From positions 793,810 to 857,809 of the forward strand of contig CAJIYP010000003.1 in NCBI GenBank assembly GCA_905181705.1: a DNA stretch of 64,000 nt, written 5' to 3'. Of the stretch, positions 40,703 to 49,899 are shown in pieces. A program made the position numbers and the translations under genes. This DNA comes from Cryomorphaceae bacterium BACL29 MAG-121220-bin8. Its GTDB lineage: Bacteria; Bacteroidota; Bacteroidia; Flavobacteriales; Flavobacteriaceae. The first letter of the stretch is position 1, and every line of letters starts with the position of its first letter. Below the pieces are notes generated by a model. That model made no database searches and was not told where the DNA came from. It worked only from the letters and a program-made list of their open reading frames with translations.

Positions 40703-42658
40703 TTATTTTCCAGCATTTAGAAGCATACTCTCGATTTTTTCTAGCCTTTTATTTAAATCTTCTATGATTTCTTGTTGTTCTTGCACAGCTTTTATTAGTG
40801 GCATGGTAATTTTTTGATAATCCATCCTATAAATTCCATCCTCATCAATAGTAACAATATTACTTTTAAAGTTTATGCTCTCACTAGCTTTCTTAACTTC
40901 TTGAGCTAATAAGCCTATTTCAAACTTTAATTCATTTGGAGTTTTATTATTTAAAAAGTCACTCACCTGCATCTTGTCATAGGAAACGGGATTTAATTTT
41001 TTTATAAAATCTAAACCATGTGTTATAAATTTTATATTTTCTTTTAACCGCTCATCTGAAGACACTATTGTCGCATCTGCATAAAGAACAGCTGCTCCAT
41101 CTTGAGCAGCATAAACTCGAGTAACTTGCGCATTTCCTATAACTGCGTAGTTGTTTCCCTGTCCAGTCGCTCCTTTTCCAATCACTATTTGGTTCGATGA
41201 ATTAGTGGCGCTTACATCAGCATCATCACCTATAACAACATTGCTAGAACCGTCATCTATTGTATTTCCTGCCTCTTTTCCAATAAAGACGTTGTCTGAT
41301 CCTGTTGTAATCCCTTTCCCAGCTCGAAAACCAACGGCAGTATTACTTGCATTATTTCCAGATCCATCTAGTGATTCCTGTCCAACCGAAGTATTATATC
41401 TCCCTGTTTGATTTCCTCTCCCCGCGTGTACCCCAACGGCAGTATTATTACCACCCGAGGTAAGAGAATACAATGCTCCTTGTCCAAACCCAGTATTTTC
41501 AGATCCATCAACCAAAAACTGCATTGTCTTATGCCCCATTGCTGTGTTGCCGTTTCCTGTTGTTAGATTTGAAAGGGCTTCCGATCCAAAAACATTGTTA
41601 TATAATCCTGATGTTAAATCCTCCAAGCCATGATTTGAAAACGCAGAATTACTTGTTCCTGAGGTAATATTCCCTGGAATGTGTCCAACTACTAAATTGG
41701 CTGCAGAACTATTAAAAAAAGCGTCAGATAATGCGTCTAATGATGAAGCCCCCGAAACATTCGTTGTCCAAGAAAGCGTTCCGCTTCCATCTGTTTTTAA
41801 TATCTGACCGACAGATCCATCTGCTGCAGGAAGAACCCATATTTTATCTGCTGATAAAGCAGGAGCTTCAAACCCTACATAATTTGCTCCTTCATAAAAT
41901 CTTAATTCTTTATTGCTTCCTCCTAAGGATAAATCTCCACTAGTGGTTGTGTTACCATTTGAGTAAACAACAAATGCATCGGATAATGAACCGCTTTCCC
42001 CATTTCCAATAACGAAAGCGGAGTTGTCAGTATCAAAAACTGTTCCACTTCCGTTAGATGTTACAGCAAGATTTCCTACAGAATTATATTGCCCAATCAC
42101 TAATGTGCCATAGTCCCTTGCAACTGTGTATTTACCTGTAGTAACAGAAAGTGTTCCACGCGCTTCATTGGCCATCCCTAATGTAGTTGAACGAGCTCCG
42201 TAAGAATAAGATCCCTGCCCTGTAGCAAAAGAAAACTGGCCAGGAGAATTATTATTATAACCAAAAGCTGTAGATTGAGTTCCACTCGCAAATGAAGAGC
42301 CTGCTGCAAAACTTTGAGTTCCTGATGCTGTTGAAATATTAGTTGCGAAAGAGTTGGTTCCTGTGGCTCCCTTGGTTGAGCTTGCAGTAGAGGAAATACT
42401 TAAATCAACGGCACTGGCTCCTATCTCTCCATAATTATTAGCATCGGCCTCAGAGAGTCTATATCCAGTTTTTGAATTTTCTGTTAATTGAGCCAGTGAG
42501 CCCCCACCACCACTAACAGTTGTCCAACCAAGAGCTCCACTTCCGTCTGTTTTTAAAACTTGATTTGCTGACCCATCTGCTGTTGGAAGCGTCATGGCTA
42601 CAGTTCCAAAACCAATGGCATCTGTATAAGCTACTCCATCCACATAAATATCTTTCAT
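40703..42658 (-). CDS. tail-fibre-like surface protein, C-terminal part with Peptidase_S74 chaperone domain
   Basis: SSDERLKENIKFITHGLDFIKKLNPVSYD...EIGLLAQEVKK...MDYQKITMPLIKAVQEQQ. Confidence 0.85.
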   Translation of the reverse strand: MKDIYVDGVAYTDAIGFGTVAMTLPTADGSANQVLKTDGSGALGWTTVSGGGGSLAQLTENSKTGYRLSEADANNYGEIGASAVDLSISSTASSTKGATGTNSFATNISTASGTQSFAAGSSFASGTQSTAFGYNNNSPGQFSFATGQGSYSYGARSTTLGMANEARGTLSVTTGKYTVARDYGTLVIGQYNSVGNLAVTSNGSGTVFDTDNSAFVIGNGESGSLSDAFVVYSNGNTTTSGDLSLGGSNKELRFYEGANYVGFEAPALSADKIWVLPAADGSVGQILKTDGSGTLSWTTNVSGASSLDALSDAFFNSSAANLVVGHIPGNITSGTSNSAFSNHGLEDLTSGLYNNVFGSEALSNLTTGNGNTAMGHKTMQFLVDGSENTGFGQGALYSLTSGGNNTAVGVHAGRGNQTGRYNTSVGQESLDGSGNNASNTAVGFRAGKGITTGSDNVFIGKEAGNTIDDGSSNVVIGDDADVSATNSSNQIVIGKGATGQGNNYAVIGNAQVTRVYAAQDGAAVLYADATIVSSDERLKENIKFITHGLDFIKKLNPVSYDKMQVSDFLNNKTPNELKFEIGLLAQEVKKASESINFKSNIVTIDEDGIYRMDYQKITMPLIKAVQEQQEIIEDLNKRLEKIESMLLNAGK

Positions 42659-42896
42659 TTCTTTTGTACTGCTTCCCTAAATCTACTTCATTAGTATCAG
42701 TTGGAAGCCAGTTAGTAATAGAGCCGTTTCCTAAAAGAACCGTATTATTATCCAATCCTCTGGCATCTTTTCCAATAACTATTCTGTTTTCTGCAGCGGC
42801 ATCGTCTACACCTGCATCACGTCCAATTAATACATTATTAATTCCTGCCACAATAGCTGCATTACCATTTCCTCCTACCTCCAGCATAATACCCAA
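42513..42896 (-). CDS. tail-fibre-like protein, frameshift fragment
   Basis: NNVLIGRDAG...NTVLLGNGSITNWLPTDTNEVDLG repeat block, frame changes at about 42675. Confidence 0.6.
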   Translation of the reverse strand: MGIMLEVGGNGNAAIVAGINNVLIGRDAGVDDAAAENRIVIGKDARGLDNNTVLLGNGSITNWLPTDTNEVDLGKQYKRNERYLCGWSSLYRCHWFWNCSHDASNSRWVSKSSFKNRRKWSSWLDNC

Positions 42897-43935
42897 CTGC
42901 GGTATTACTATCCCCGGTTACTGCATTTAAACTATATGCCCCAAAACCAGCGTTTTTACTTCCACTTTTTCCACTGAGATAACCAAAAGCAGCATTTCTT
43001 TCTCCAGTTTGATTAAAAACCATTGCCTTGTATCCTACTGCAGTATTTCTCTTTCCTTGAGTATTTGCAACCAAGGATTGATTACCAACAGCTACGTTAT
43101 ATTCTCCAGAATCATTTGCTGTTAAAGCATCATATCCAACAGCTACGTTATGATCTCCTGTTGTGATCGAATTTAGAGAGATGAGCCCAAGTGCTGTGTT
43201 ATATGTAGCGGCATCTAAAGTACCAGTATCACTATGACCAACAAATAACGATCCTGTAAAATTAGTTCCAGCTGATTTGTGTGTTATCCCACTTCCACTA
43301 GAAGCCCATCCCAGATTACCACTTCCATCTGTTTTTAAAACTTGATTTGCGGATCCATCTGCTGTTGGAAGCGTCATGGCTACAGTTCCAAAACCAATGG
43401 CATCTGTATAAGCTACTCCATCCACATAAATATCTTTCATTTCTTTTGTACTGCTCCCTAAATCCACTTCATTAGTATCAGTTGGAAGCCAATTAGTAAT
43501 AGAGCCGTTTCCTAAAAGAACCGTATTGTCTGTTGTTCCAGTAGCTCCTTGTCCAATCACTATTTGATTGGTAGCATTATTAGCGCTAGGATCGGCATCT
43601 TTTCCTATAAGAACATTATTACTTCCCGTAGTAATTACATCTCCTGCTTGATAACCAAAAGCGGTGTTGGAATTTCCTGTGGTGTTAGCTAAAGAAGCAT
43701 GTCCAGATGCTGTATTGTAATTTCCTTCCGTGTTCTGTGACATCGAAGAATGCCCAGATGCTGTATTATAATTTCCTATCGTGTTATTAAACAAAGAATA
43801 AACCCCAGAAGCAGTATTCCTTTCTCCTGTTGTATTCGCTGTCAAAGCATTGTATCCTATTGCCGTATTTCTGTCTCCAGATGTTATTGCATCTAATGAG
43901 CCTATTCCAACTCGCTGTGTTTTTTTCCGCGGCAT
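42862..43935 (-). CDS. tail-fibre-like protein, middle fragment
   Basis: NTAIGYNALTANTTGERNTASG head repeats; joins flanking ORFs through +1 shifts. Confidence 0.7.
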   Translation of the reverse strand: MPRKKTQRVGIGSLDAITSGDRNTAIGYNALTANTTGERNTASGVYSLFNNTIGNYNTASGHSSMSQNTEGNYNTASGHASLANTTGNSNTAFGYQAGDVITTGSNNVLIGKDADPSANNATNQIVIGQGATGTTDNTVLLGNGSITNWLPTDTNEVDLGSSTKEMKDIYVDGVAYTDAIGFGTVAMTLPTADGSANQVLKTDGSGNLGWASSGSGITHKSAGTNFTGSLFVGHSDTGTLDAATYNTALGLISLNSITTGDHNVAVGYDALTANDSGEYNVAVGNQSLVANTQGKRNTAVGYKAMVFNQTGERNAAFGYLSGKSGSKNAGFGAYSLNAVTGDSNTAVGYYAGGRRKW

Positions 43936-46900
43936 CTAAAGTTCCTGTTGTTTGGTGACCAAGAATCATTGAGCCTGTGAAGTCCGTTCCTTCTAATTTA
44001 GCATCTGAAAGACCGTCTATTGCGCCACCACCACCTGCTGCAGTCCATCCAAGATTTCCACTTCCATCTGTTTTTAAAACTTGATTTGCTGAGCCATCTG
44101 CTGTTGGAAGCGTCATGGCTACAGTTCCAAAACCAATGGCGTCTGTATAAGCCACGCCATCTACATATATATCTTTCATTTCTTTTGTACTGCTCCCTAA
44201 ATCCACTTCATTAGTATCAGTTGGAAGCCAATTAGTAATAGAGCCGTTCCCTAAAAGAACCGTATTGTCCGTAGTTCCAGTCGCTCCTTGTCCAATCACT
44301 ATTTGATTGGTAGCATTATTAGCGCTAGGATCGGCATCTTTTCCTATAAGAACATTATTACTTCCCGTAGTAATTACATCTCCTGCTTGATCTCCAAGTG
44401 CTGTATTGGAATTCCCCGTGGTATTTTGTTGTAAAGAACCAGATCCAGACGCTGTGTTTGTGCCCCCCGTGGTGTTGTTTTGTAAAGAAGCAACCCCAGA
44501 TACTGTATTTCTGCTACCCGTGGTGTTTTGTTGTAAAGAAGCATACCCAGACGCTGTATTGTTACTCCCTGTGGTGTTAGCTTTTAAAGCAATAGCTCCA
44601 GATGCTGTATTGGAATTCCCCGTGGTGTTAAATTGTAAAGAAGCATACCCAGATGCTGTGTTTGTGACCCCCGTGGTGTTATAAGTTAAAGAATTGTTTC
44701 CTATTGCCGTATTCTCATCACCAGTTGTTATTGCATCTAACGAGCTTATTCCAACGGCTGTATTTTTTTCCGCAGCATCTAAAGTTCCAGTTGTTCGGTG
44801 ACCAATAATCATTGAGCCTGTAAAGTCCGTTCCTTCTAATTTAGCATCTGAAAGACCGTCTATTGCGCCTCCTCCACCTGCTGCAGTCCATCCAAGGTTT
44901 CCACTTCCATCTGTTTTTAAAACTTGATCAGCGGATCCATCTACATTAGGAAGAACCCATATTTTATCTGCTGCTAAAGCTGGTGCTTCAAATCCTACAT
45001 AATTGGATCCTTCGTAAAATCTCAACTCTTGGTTACTTCCTCCAACGGATAAATCTCCAATAATTGTTGTAGCTCCCGTTACAGAAGAAGCCCCCGATAC
45101 ATTTAAAGCCCCCGTTAAAGTAGTAGCCCCTGTTACATTTAAAGCTCCTGATAAAGTACTAGCTCCTGTTACTCCTAAAGTTCCAGACGTTCCAATATTT
45201 CCAGTTACACTTAAAGCTCCTACTAAAGTAGAATTTCCAGCTACATTTAAGGTTCCAGCCGTTCCAATATTTCCAGATGCTGCTAATACTGTAAATTTAT
45301 TGGTGTTAATTGCTAAGTCTGACGATACAGCTACTTTCCCTGTTCCATTTGGATTTAATTTAATGTCTCCATTCGCGCCATTAATAATAGTAATGTCACC
45401 TGAGGTTGCATTACCAGTTTTTATAGTCAAGTCATGGTCTCCTTTGGATTCAACCGTTCCACCTCCACTTCCATCACCAACTTCAATTCCATCTCCACCT
45501 GGATTTATAGCTACCGTATTGTCAATCCAGCCTAAAGTTCCGCTTCCATCTGTTTTTAGTATTTGATTCGCAGAGCCATCAGAGGAGGGAAAAGTCAAGT
45601 TGTCTAATACTACTTTCCCTGTTCCATTTGGGCTAATATTTATGTTTCCATTCTCCCCATCTGTTATGGTGAGGGTTCCCGTTGTTTCGTTTCCAGTTTT
45701 AATAACAATATCCGTATCTCCAACAGATTGGATAATCCCTGAGTTGACCGAAGTAAATGTCCCAATAGCGGGAGCGCTTGCTCCAATTGCAGTTCCGTCA
45801 ATAGCCCCTCCATCGATATCTACCGTTCCTTTGTTTTGAACAGCCATTGTTCCTGCACCAATAGCAGTTCTAGCTGCTGCTGCATCTGCAGCAGTAATCA
45901 CACCGACCATTGGTGCGGTGGCAGACCCTGTTCCACCAAGAGTTACTGGCACGGTTGAGGCTGTTATTTTTTGTCCTGTTAGTGTTAAATAATTGTCAGT
46001 TACAGTTTCAAGGGTAACGGATTCAGAATCGGCTACACCTAAAACAGTTCTAGCTGCTGCTGCATCTGCAGCAGTAATCACACCGACCATTGGTGCGGTG
46101 TTAGACCCTGTTCCACCAAGAGTTACTGGTACGGTTGAGGCTGTTATTTTTTGTCCTGTTAGTGTTAAATAATTGTCAGTTACAGTTTCAAGGGTAACGG
46201 ATTCAGAATCGGCTACACCTAAAACAGTTCTAGCTGCTGCTGCATCTGCAGCAGTAATCACACCGACCATTGGTGCGGCGTTAGACCCTGTTCCACCAAG
46301 AGTTACTGGTACGGTTGAGGCTGTTATTTTTTGTCCTGTTAGTGTTAAATAATTATCAGTTACAGTTTCAAGAGTAATAGGGTCAGAACTTTCCACTCCC
46401 AGTATTGTTCTAGCTGCTGCTGCGTCTGCAGCAGTAATCACACCGACCATTGGTGCGGTGTTAGAACCTGTTCCACCAAGAGTTACTGGCACGGTTCTAG
46501 CCAATATCTCTTGTCCATTTAAGCTCAAATAGCTATTATTGACTTCAATTAATGAAACTGGAGTTGAGTTGTCTTTTCCTGCAGCATCTACTCCTAAAAT
46601 AGTTCTTGCACCCGCCGCATCATTTGCAGCAATTAACCCAATCATTGGAGATTTTTTTAATCCAGTTCCACCGCTACTAACCGGAAGAGTTCCTTTTACG
46701 TTGGATGATAAATCTATTTTTTCAAGAGTCAACTCACTCTCAGAATAGGAAAGGTAGTTTTCTCCAAACAATAGTATTTCTTTTTCCGAACTAGGGGAAC
46801 TCCCAGAATAAAGTGCGTAGGGTACACTTAAAAGCTGTGAAGTGTCGTCCATTAAATAATTTATTCCACCAACAGGGTCAATTTGAGTTTTTAAGTAATA

Positions 46901-47257
46901 TTGTCCTGAAGACCAGTCAATTGTTGCAATACTTCCTTGGCTATTTCCAGTTCCGATAGCTAAAGATATAAGTCCATTTTTATTAGTGTAAGTAGAGTGA
47001 GATTCAGTGTAGACTGCCTCACCATTATTTGAGTTTTTTAAAATACTAAACCTAATTCCTATCTTTTTTGACTTTAAAACAGATCCATCTGAGGCTCTTA
47101 TCACGGATTGGTAATTAAATTTTTGTGGAATTTCAACGTTAGCAGCTTGCGCCGCTATTTTTAACGCATCTTCCTTGTCAAGAGACTGGGAGTAGCTGTT
47201 GAAATTAAAAAGAACGAAAAACACTAAAAAGTATTTTTTTAAATAGGAGTATTTCAT
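43787..47257 (-). CDS. tail-fibre/YadA-head-like surface protein, N-terminal part
   Basis: Signal peptide; KFNYQSVIRASDGSVLKSKKIGIRFSILKNSNNGEAVYTESHSTYTNKNGLISLAIG paralogous to the 23194 ORF. Confidence 0.82.
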   Translation of the reverse strand: MKYSYLKKYFLVFFVLFNFNSYSQSLDKEDALKIAAQAANVEIPQKFNYQSVIRASDGSVLKSKKIGIRFSILKNSNNGEAVYTESHSTYTNKNGLISLAIGTGNSQGSIATIDWSSGQYYLKTQIDPVGGINYLMDDTSQLLSVPYALYSGSSPSSEKEILLFGENYLSYSESELTLEKIDLSSNVKGTLPVSSGGTGLKKSPMIGLIAANDAAGARTILGVDAAGKDNSTPVSLIEVNNSYLSLNGQEILARTVPVTLGGTGSNTAPMVGVITAADAAAARTILGVESSDPITLETVTDNYLTLTGQKITASTVPVTLGGTGSNAAPMVGVITAADAAAARTVLGVADSESVTLETVTDNYLTLTGQKITASTVPVTLGGTGSNTAPMVGVITAADAAAARTVLGVADSESVTLETVTDNYLTLTGQKITASTVPVTLGGTGSATAPMVGVITAADAAAARTAIGAGTMAVQNKGTVDIDGGAIDGTAIGASAPAIGTFTSVNSGIIQSVGDTDIVIKTGNETTGTLTITDGENGNINISPNGTGKVVLDNLTFPSSDGSANQILKTDGSGTLGWIDNTVAINPGGDGIEVGDGSGGGTVESKGDHDLTIKTGNATSGDITIINGANGDIKLNPNGTGKVAVSSDLAINTNKFTVLAASGNIGTAGTLNVAGNSTLVGALSVTGNIGTSGTLGVTGASTLSGALNVTGATTLTGALNVSGASSVTGATTIIGDLSVGGSNQELRFYEGSNYVGFEAPALAADKIWVLPNVDGSADQVLKTDGSGNLGWTAAGGGGAIDGLSDAKLEGTDFTGSMIIGHRTTGTLDAAEKNTAVGISSLDAITTGDENTAIGNNSLTYNTTGVTNTASGYASLQFNTTGNSNTASGAIALKANTTGSNNTASGYASLQQNTTGSRNTVSGVASLQNNTTGGTNTASGSGSLQQNTTGNSNTALGDQAGDVITTGSNNVLIGKDADPSANNATNQIVIGQGATGTTDNTVLLGNGSITNWLPTDTNEVDLGSSTKEMKDIYVDGVAYTDAIGFGTVAMTLPTADGSANQVLKTDGSGNLGWTAAGGGGAIDGLSDAKLEGTDFTGSMILGHQTTGTLDAAEKNTASWNRLIRCNNIWRQKYGNRIQCFDSEYNRRKEYCFWGLFFV
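44400..44705 (-). repeat. 51-bp repeats encoding 17-aa NTASGYASLQxNTTGxx units
   Basis: Unit starts at 44400, 44451, 44502. Confidence 0.85.
45840..46530 (-). repeat. 180-bp tandem repeats
   Basis: gcagcagtaatca ... ends at 45900, 46080, 46260, 46440 exactly 180 bp apart; encodes 60-aa LTGQKITASTVPVTLGGTGSN repeats. Confidence 0.9.
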
Positions 47258-47442
47258 GATAATAGATTTTAATAGGTAGTATGTTTTTACTTGTTAATTA
47301 GAAAAACATTTTAACTCAGAATTGAGTAAAAGTAAAACAATTTAAATTTATTGGGTGAATTTGGTAGTCTTTAGAGTTATAATAAAAAACTATGAGCGAT
47401 AGATATGATGATTGTTTTTTTAGAAAACACACCTTACCTTAA

Positions 47443-47682
47443 TTATTCATCCACGCAATATTCATCCCCAACTTTTTTCAATAGATAGGTTGTTTTATCA
47501 ACCGATACATCGCCATATATTCGACCTGAATCTGTATCAGAACTCCCATGGGCATCATCTAAAATTAATGCAAAAAAATACTGTCCATCCTTTTCAAATT
47601 TTCTGTCTATTTTTCCGCAATTATATGAAGAACTTCCGCATGAGATAAGAATAAAAAAGAGAAGTGAATATAAAATTCTCAT
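47443..47682 (-). CDS. small lipoprotein
   Basis: Lipobox ILISC; 79 aa. Confidence 0.5.
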   Translation of the reverse strand: MRILYSLLFFILISCGSSSYNCGKIDRKFEKDGQYFFALILDDAHGSSDTDSGRIYGDVSVDKTTYLLKKVGDEYCVDE

Positions 47683-47692
47683 AAGCTGTAAT

Positions 47693-48745
47693 TTAAAGGC
47701 CTAAAATTTCATTTATGTCCTTATTGTTTGTTTCTTTCCCCGCAAAATCATCAAATGCTTTTTTAGAAACTTCAATAATGTGGTCTTTGATAAATTGAGA
47801 CCCTTCTCTTGCCCCTTGCTCTGGAGATTTAATGCAACACTCCCACTCTAGGACTGCCCAACCATCAAAATCATATTGACTTAGCTTAGAAAAAATACTT
47901 TTAAAGTCTATTTGTCCATCTCCAGGAGACCTAAATCTACCAGGACGATCTATCCAATCTTGGTACCCCCCATAAACCCCAGATTTTCCAGAAGGATTGT
48001 ATTCCGCATCTTTTACGTGAAACATTTTTATGTGTTCATGGTAATAGTCTATAAACTTTAGGTAATCCATTTGTTGTAAAATAAAATGACTTGGATCGTA
48101 TAGAATTTTTGCACTAGAGTGGTTGTTGGTAGCTTTTAAAAATCTTTCAAAAGTTACTCCATCATGTAAATCTTCACCAGGATGAATTTCATAACAAACA
48201 TCTACACCATTGTCTTTACAGTGGTTAAGTATAGGAACCCACCTAGAAGCTAATTCTTTGAATCCAGCCTCAACAAGTCCCTTGGGTCTTTGTGGCCAAG
48301 GATAAATAGTGTGAAAAAGAAGGGATCCTGAAAAGGAAGCCATCACATTTAAACCCATATGTTTGCTGGCATCTGAAGCAGATTTCATTTGGTTTATTGC
48401 CCACTCTGTTCTGCCCTTTACATTTCCGTGTAGCTCTTGTGGGGCAAAGGCATCAAACATTTTATCGTAAGCATTGTGAGAAGCCACCAATTGGCCTTGG
48501 AGATGAGTTGAAAGTTCACAGATTTCTAATCCGGCAGAATTTACAATTCCTTTAATTTCATCACAATAGGCTTTGCTTTCTCCAGCTTTTTTAATGTCAA
48601 TTAATCTTTGGTCCCATGTTGGGATTTGGACTGCTTTATACCCCAAATCTTTTGCCCATTTACAAATATTGGTAAGGTTGTTAAATGGTTTTTCGTCTCC
48701 AACAAATTGTGCTAAAAAAATAGCAGGCCCCTTTATAGTTTTCAT
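47693..48745 (-). CDS. sugar phosphate isomerase/epimerase
   Basis: CYEIHPGEDLHDG, LYDPSHFILQQMDYLKFIDYYHEHIKMFHVKDAEY. Confidence 0.88.
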   Translation of the reverse strand: MKTIKGPAIFLAQFVGDEKPFNNLTNICKWAKDLGYKAVQIPTWDQRLIDIKKAGESKAYCDEIKGIVNSAGLEICELSTHLQGQLVASHNAYDKMFDAFAPQELHGNVKGRTEWAINQMKSASDASKHMGLNVMASFSGSLLFHTIYPWPQRPKGLVEAGFKELASRWVPILNHCKDNGVDVCYEIHPGEDLHDGVTFERFLKATNNHSSAKILYDPSHFILQQMDYLKFIDYYHEHIKMFHVKDAEYNPSGKSGVYGGYQDWIDRPGRFRSPGDGQIDFKSIFSKLSQYDFDGWAVLEWECCIKSPEQGAREGSQFIKDHIIEVSKKAFDDFAGKETNNKDINEILGL

Positions 48746-48750
48746 GTTTT

Positions 48751-49890
48751 TTATTTATTCAGTTCCATCCAAATATTTCCCTCAGAGTTTGATTTAAGAG
48801 CTTTATCAATAAAGTCCATTCCTCTTACTCCATCTTCAATGCCAGGAAACTCTGCTTTTTCATAAGATTCCCCCTTAATTGCTCTAGCAACTCCTTTATA
48901 AATATTTCCCATTGCATCAAAGATGCCTTCAGGATGACCTGGGGGTAATTTAGTGCCGTCAAGGGATATTTCAGAATTGTAAGAATGACCGGGTTTTAAA
49001 ACCTGCATCGGCTTATCATCGCTTAGTTGGTAAAGAAAATTGGGATTTTCTTGCTCCCATTTTAAAGCTCCTTTGCTTCCATAAACATTTATTCTTATGT
49101 TATTTTCTTCTCCTGTTGCAATTTGACTAGATCTAATGGTTCCTTTTGCATTATTGGAAAATCTAATGAGAATATTGGCATCAATATCCATTGAATTGTC
49201 TTCGTATAAGGTATTGAGGTCAGCCAAAAGTTTATTTACCTTCATCCCCGTAACTAATTCCATCATATTAAATGCATGTGTTCCAATATCCCCTAAACAG
49301 CAACTAGAACCAGACTTTTTGGGGTCTAATCTCCAAGTAGAAGATCTTTTTTCTTTGTCATGAATAATTGGGTTTAACCATCCTTGTAAGTATTGTGCAT
49401 CTACTTTTTGAATGTCTCCAATTACACCTTGTGAAATCATTTTAGTCATTTGGCGAACCATAGGGTAGCCAGTGTAAGTGTGGGTGACAGCAAAAACAGC
49501 ATTCTTTTCTTTTTGAATTTTCTGTAATTCTATCGCTTCTTGATAAGTTGTAGTTAAGGGCTTTTCACAGATTACATGAAAATTATTTTCCAGTAATTTT
49601 TTAGCCATTGGATAATGAAGGAAATTAGGAGTTAAAACCGAAACGACTTGCATTCTTTCAGAGGAATTTAATTTAGATTCCTGTTCAATTAAAGTTTCAA
49701 AATCCTTATATATTCTAGATGTATTTAATCCTATTTTTTTGGCAAAATCGATGTTTTGATCAAAGTCGGGATTGAAAACTCCTCCTACAATCTCATACTG
49801 ATCGAACATATTTGCAGCAACTCTGTGAAGTACTCCGATAAGCGAATCACCACCACCACCAAGTATTCCTAATCTAATTTTTTTACTCAT
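48751..49890 (-). CDS. Gfo/Idh/MocA family oxidoreductase
   Basis: RLGILGGGGDSLIG, CEKPLTTTYQEA. Confidence 0.88.
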   Translation of the reverse strand: MSKKIRLGILGGGGDSLIGVLHRVAANMFDQYEIVGGVFNPDFDQNIDFAKKIGLNTSRIYKDFETLIEQESKLNSSERMQVVSVLTPNFLHYPMAKKLLENNFHVICEKPLTTTYQEAIELQKIQKEKNAVFAVTHTYTGYPMVRQMTKMISQGVIGDIQKVDAQYLQGWLNPIIHDKEKRSSTWRLDPKKSGSSCCLGDIGTHAFNMMELVTGMKVNKLLADLNTLYEDNSMDIDANILIRFSNNAKGTIRSSQIATGEENNIRINVYGSKGALKWEQENPNFLYQLSDDKPMQVLKPGHSYNSEISLDGTKLPPGHPEGIFDAMGNIYKGVARAIKGESYEKAEFPGIEDGVRGMDFIDKALKSNSEGNIWMELNK

Positions 49891-49899
49891 ATTTCTTGA

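Noticed and set aside
44400-44705. Regularly spaced 51-bp repeats considered as a CRISPR-like array
   Set aside because: Repeats are in-frame codon repeats (NTASGYASLQxNTTG) with no unique spacers.
41151-46748. Plus-strand ORFs opposite the minus-strand fibre gene
   Set aside because: Repetitive low-complexity shadow translations of the fibre repeats.
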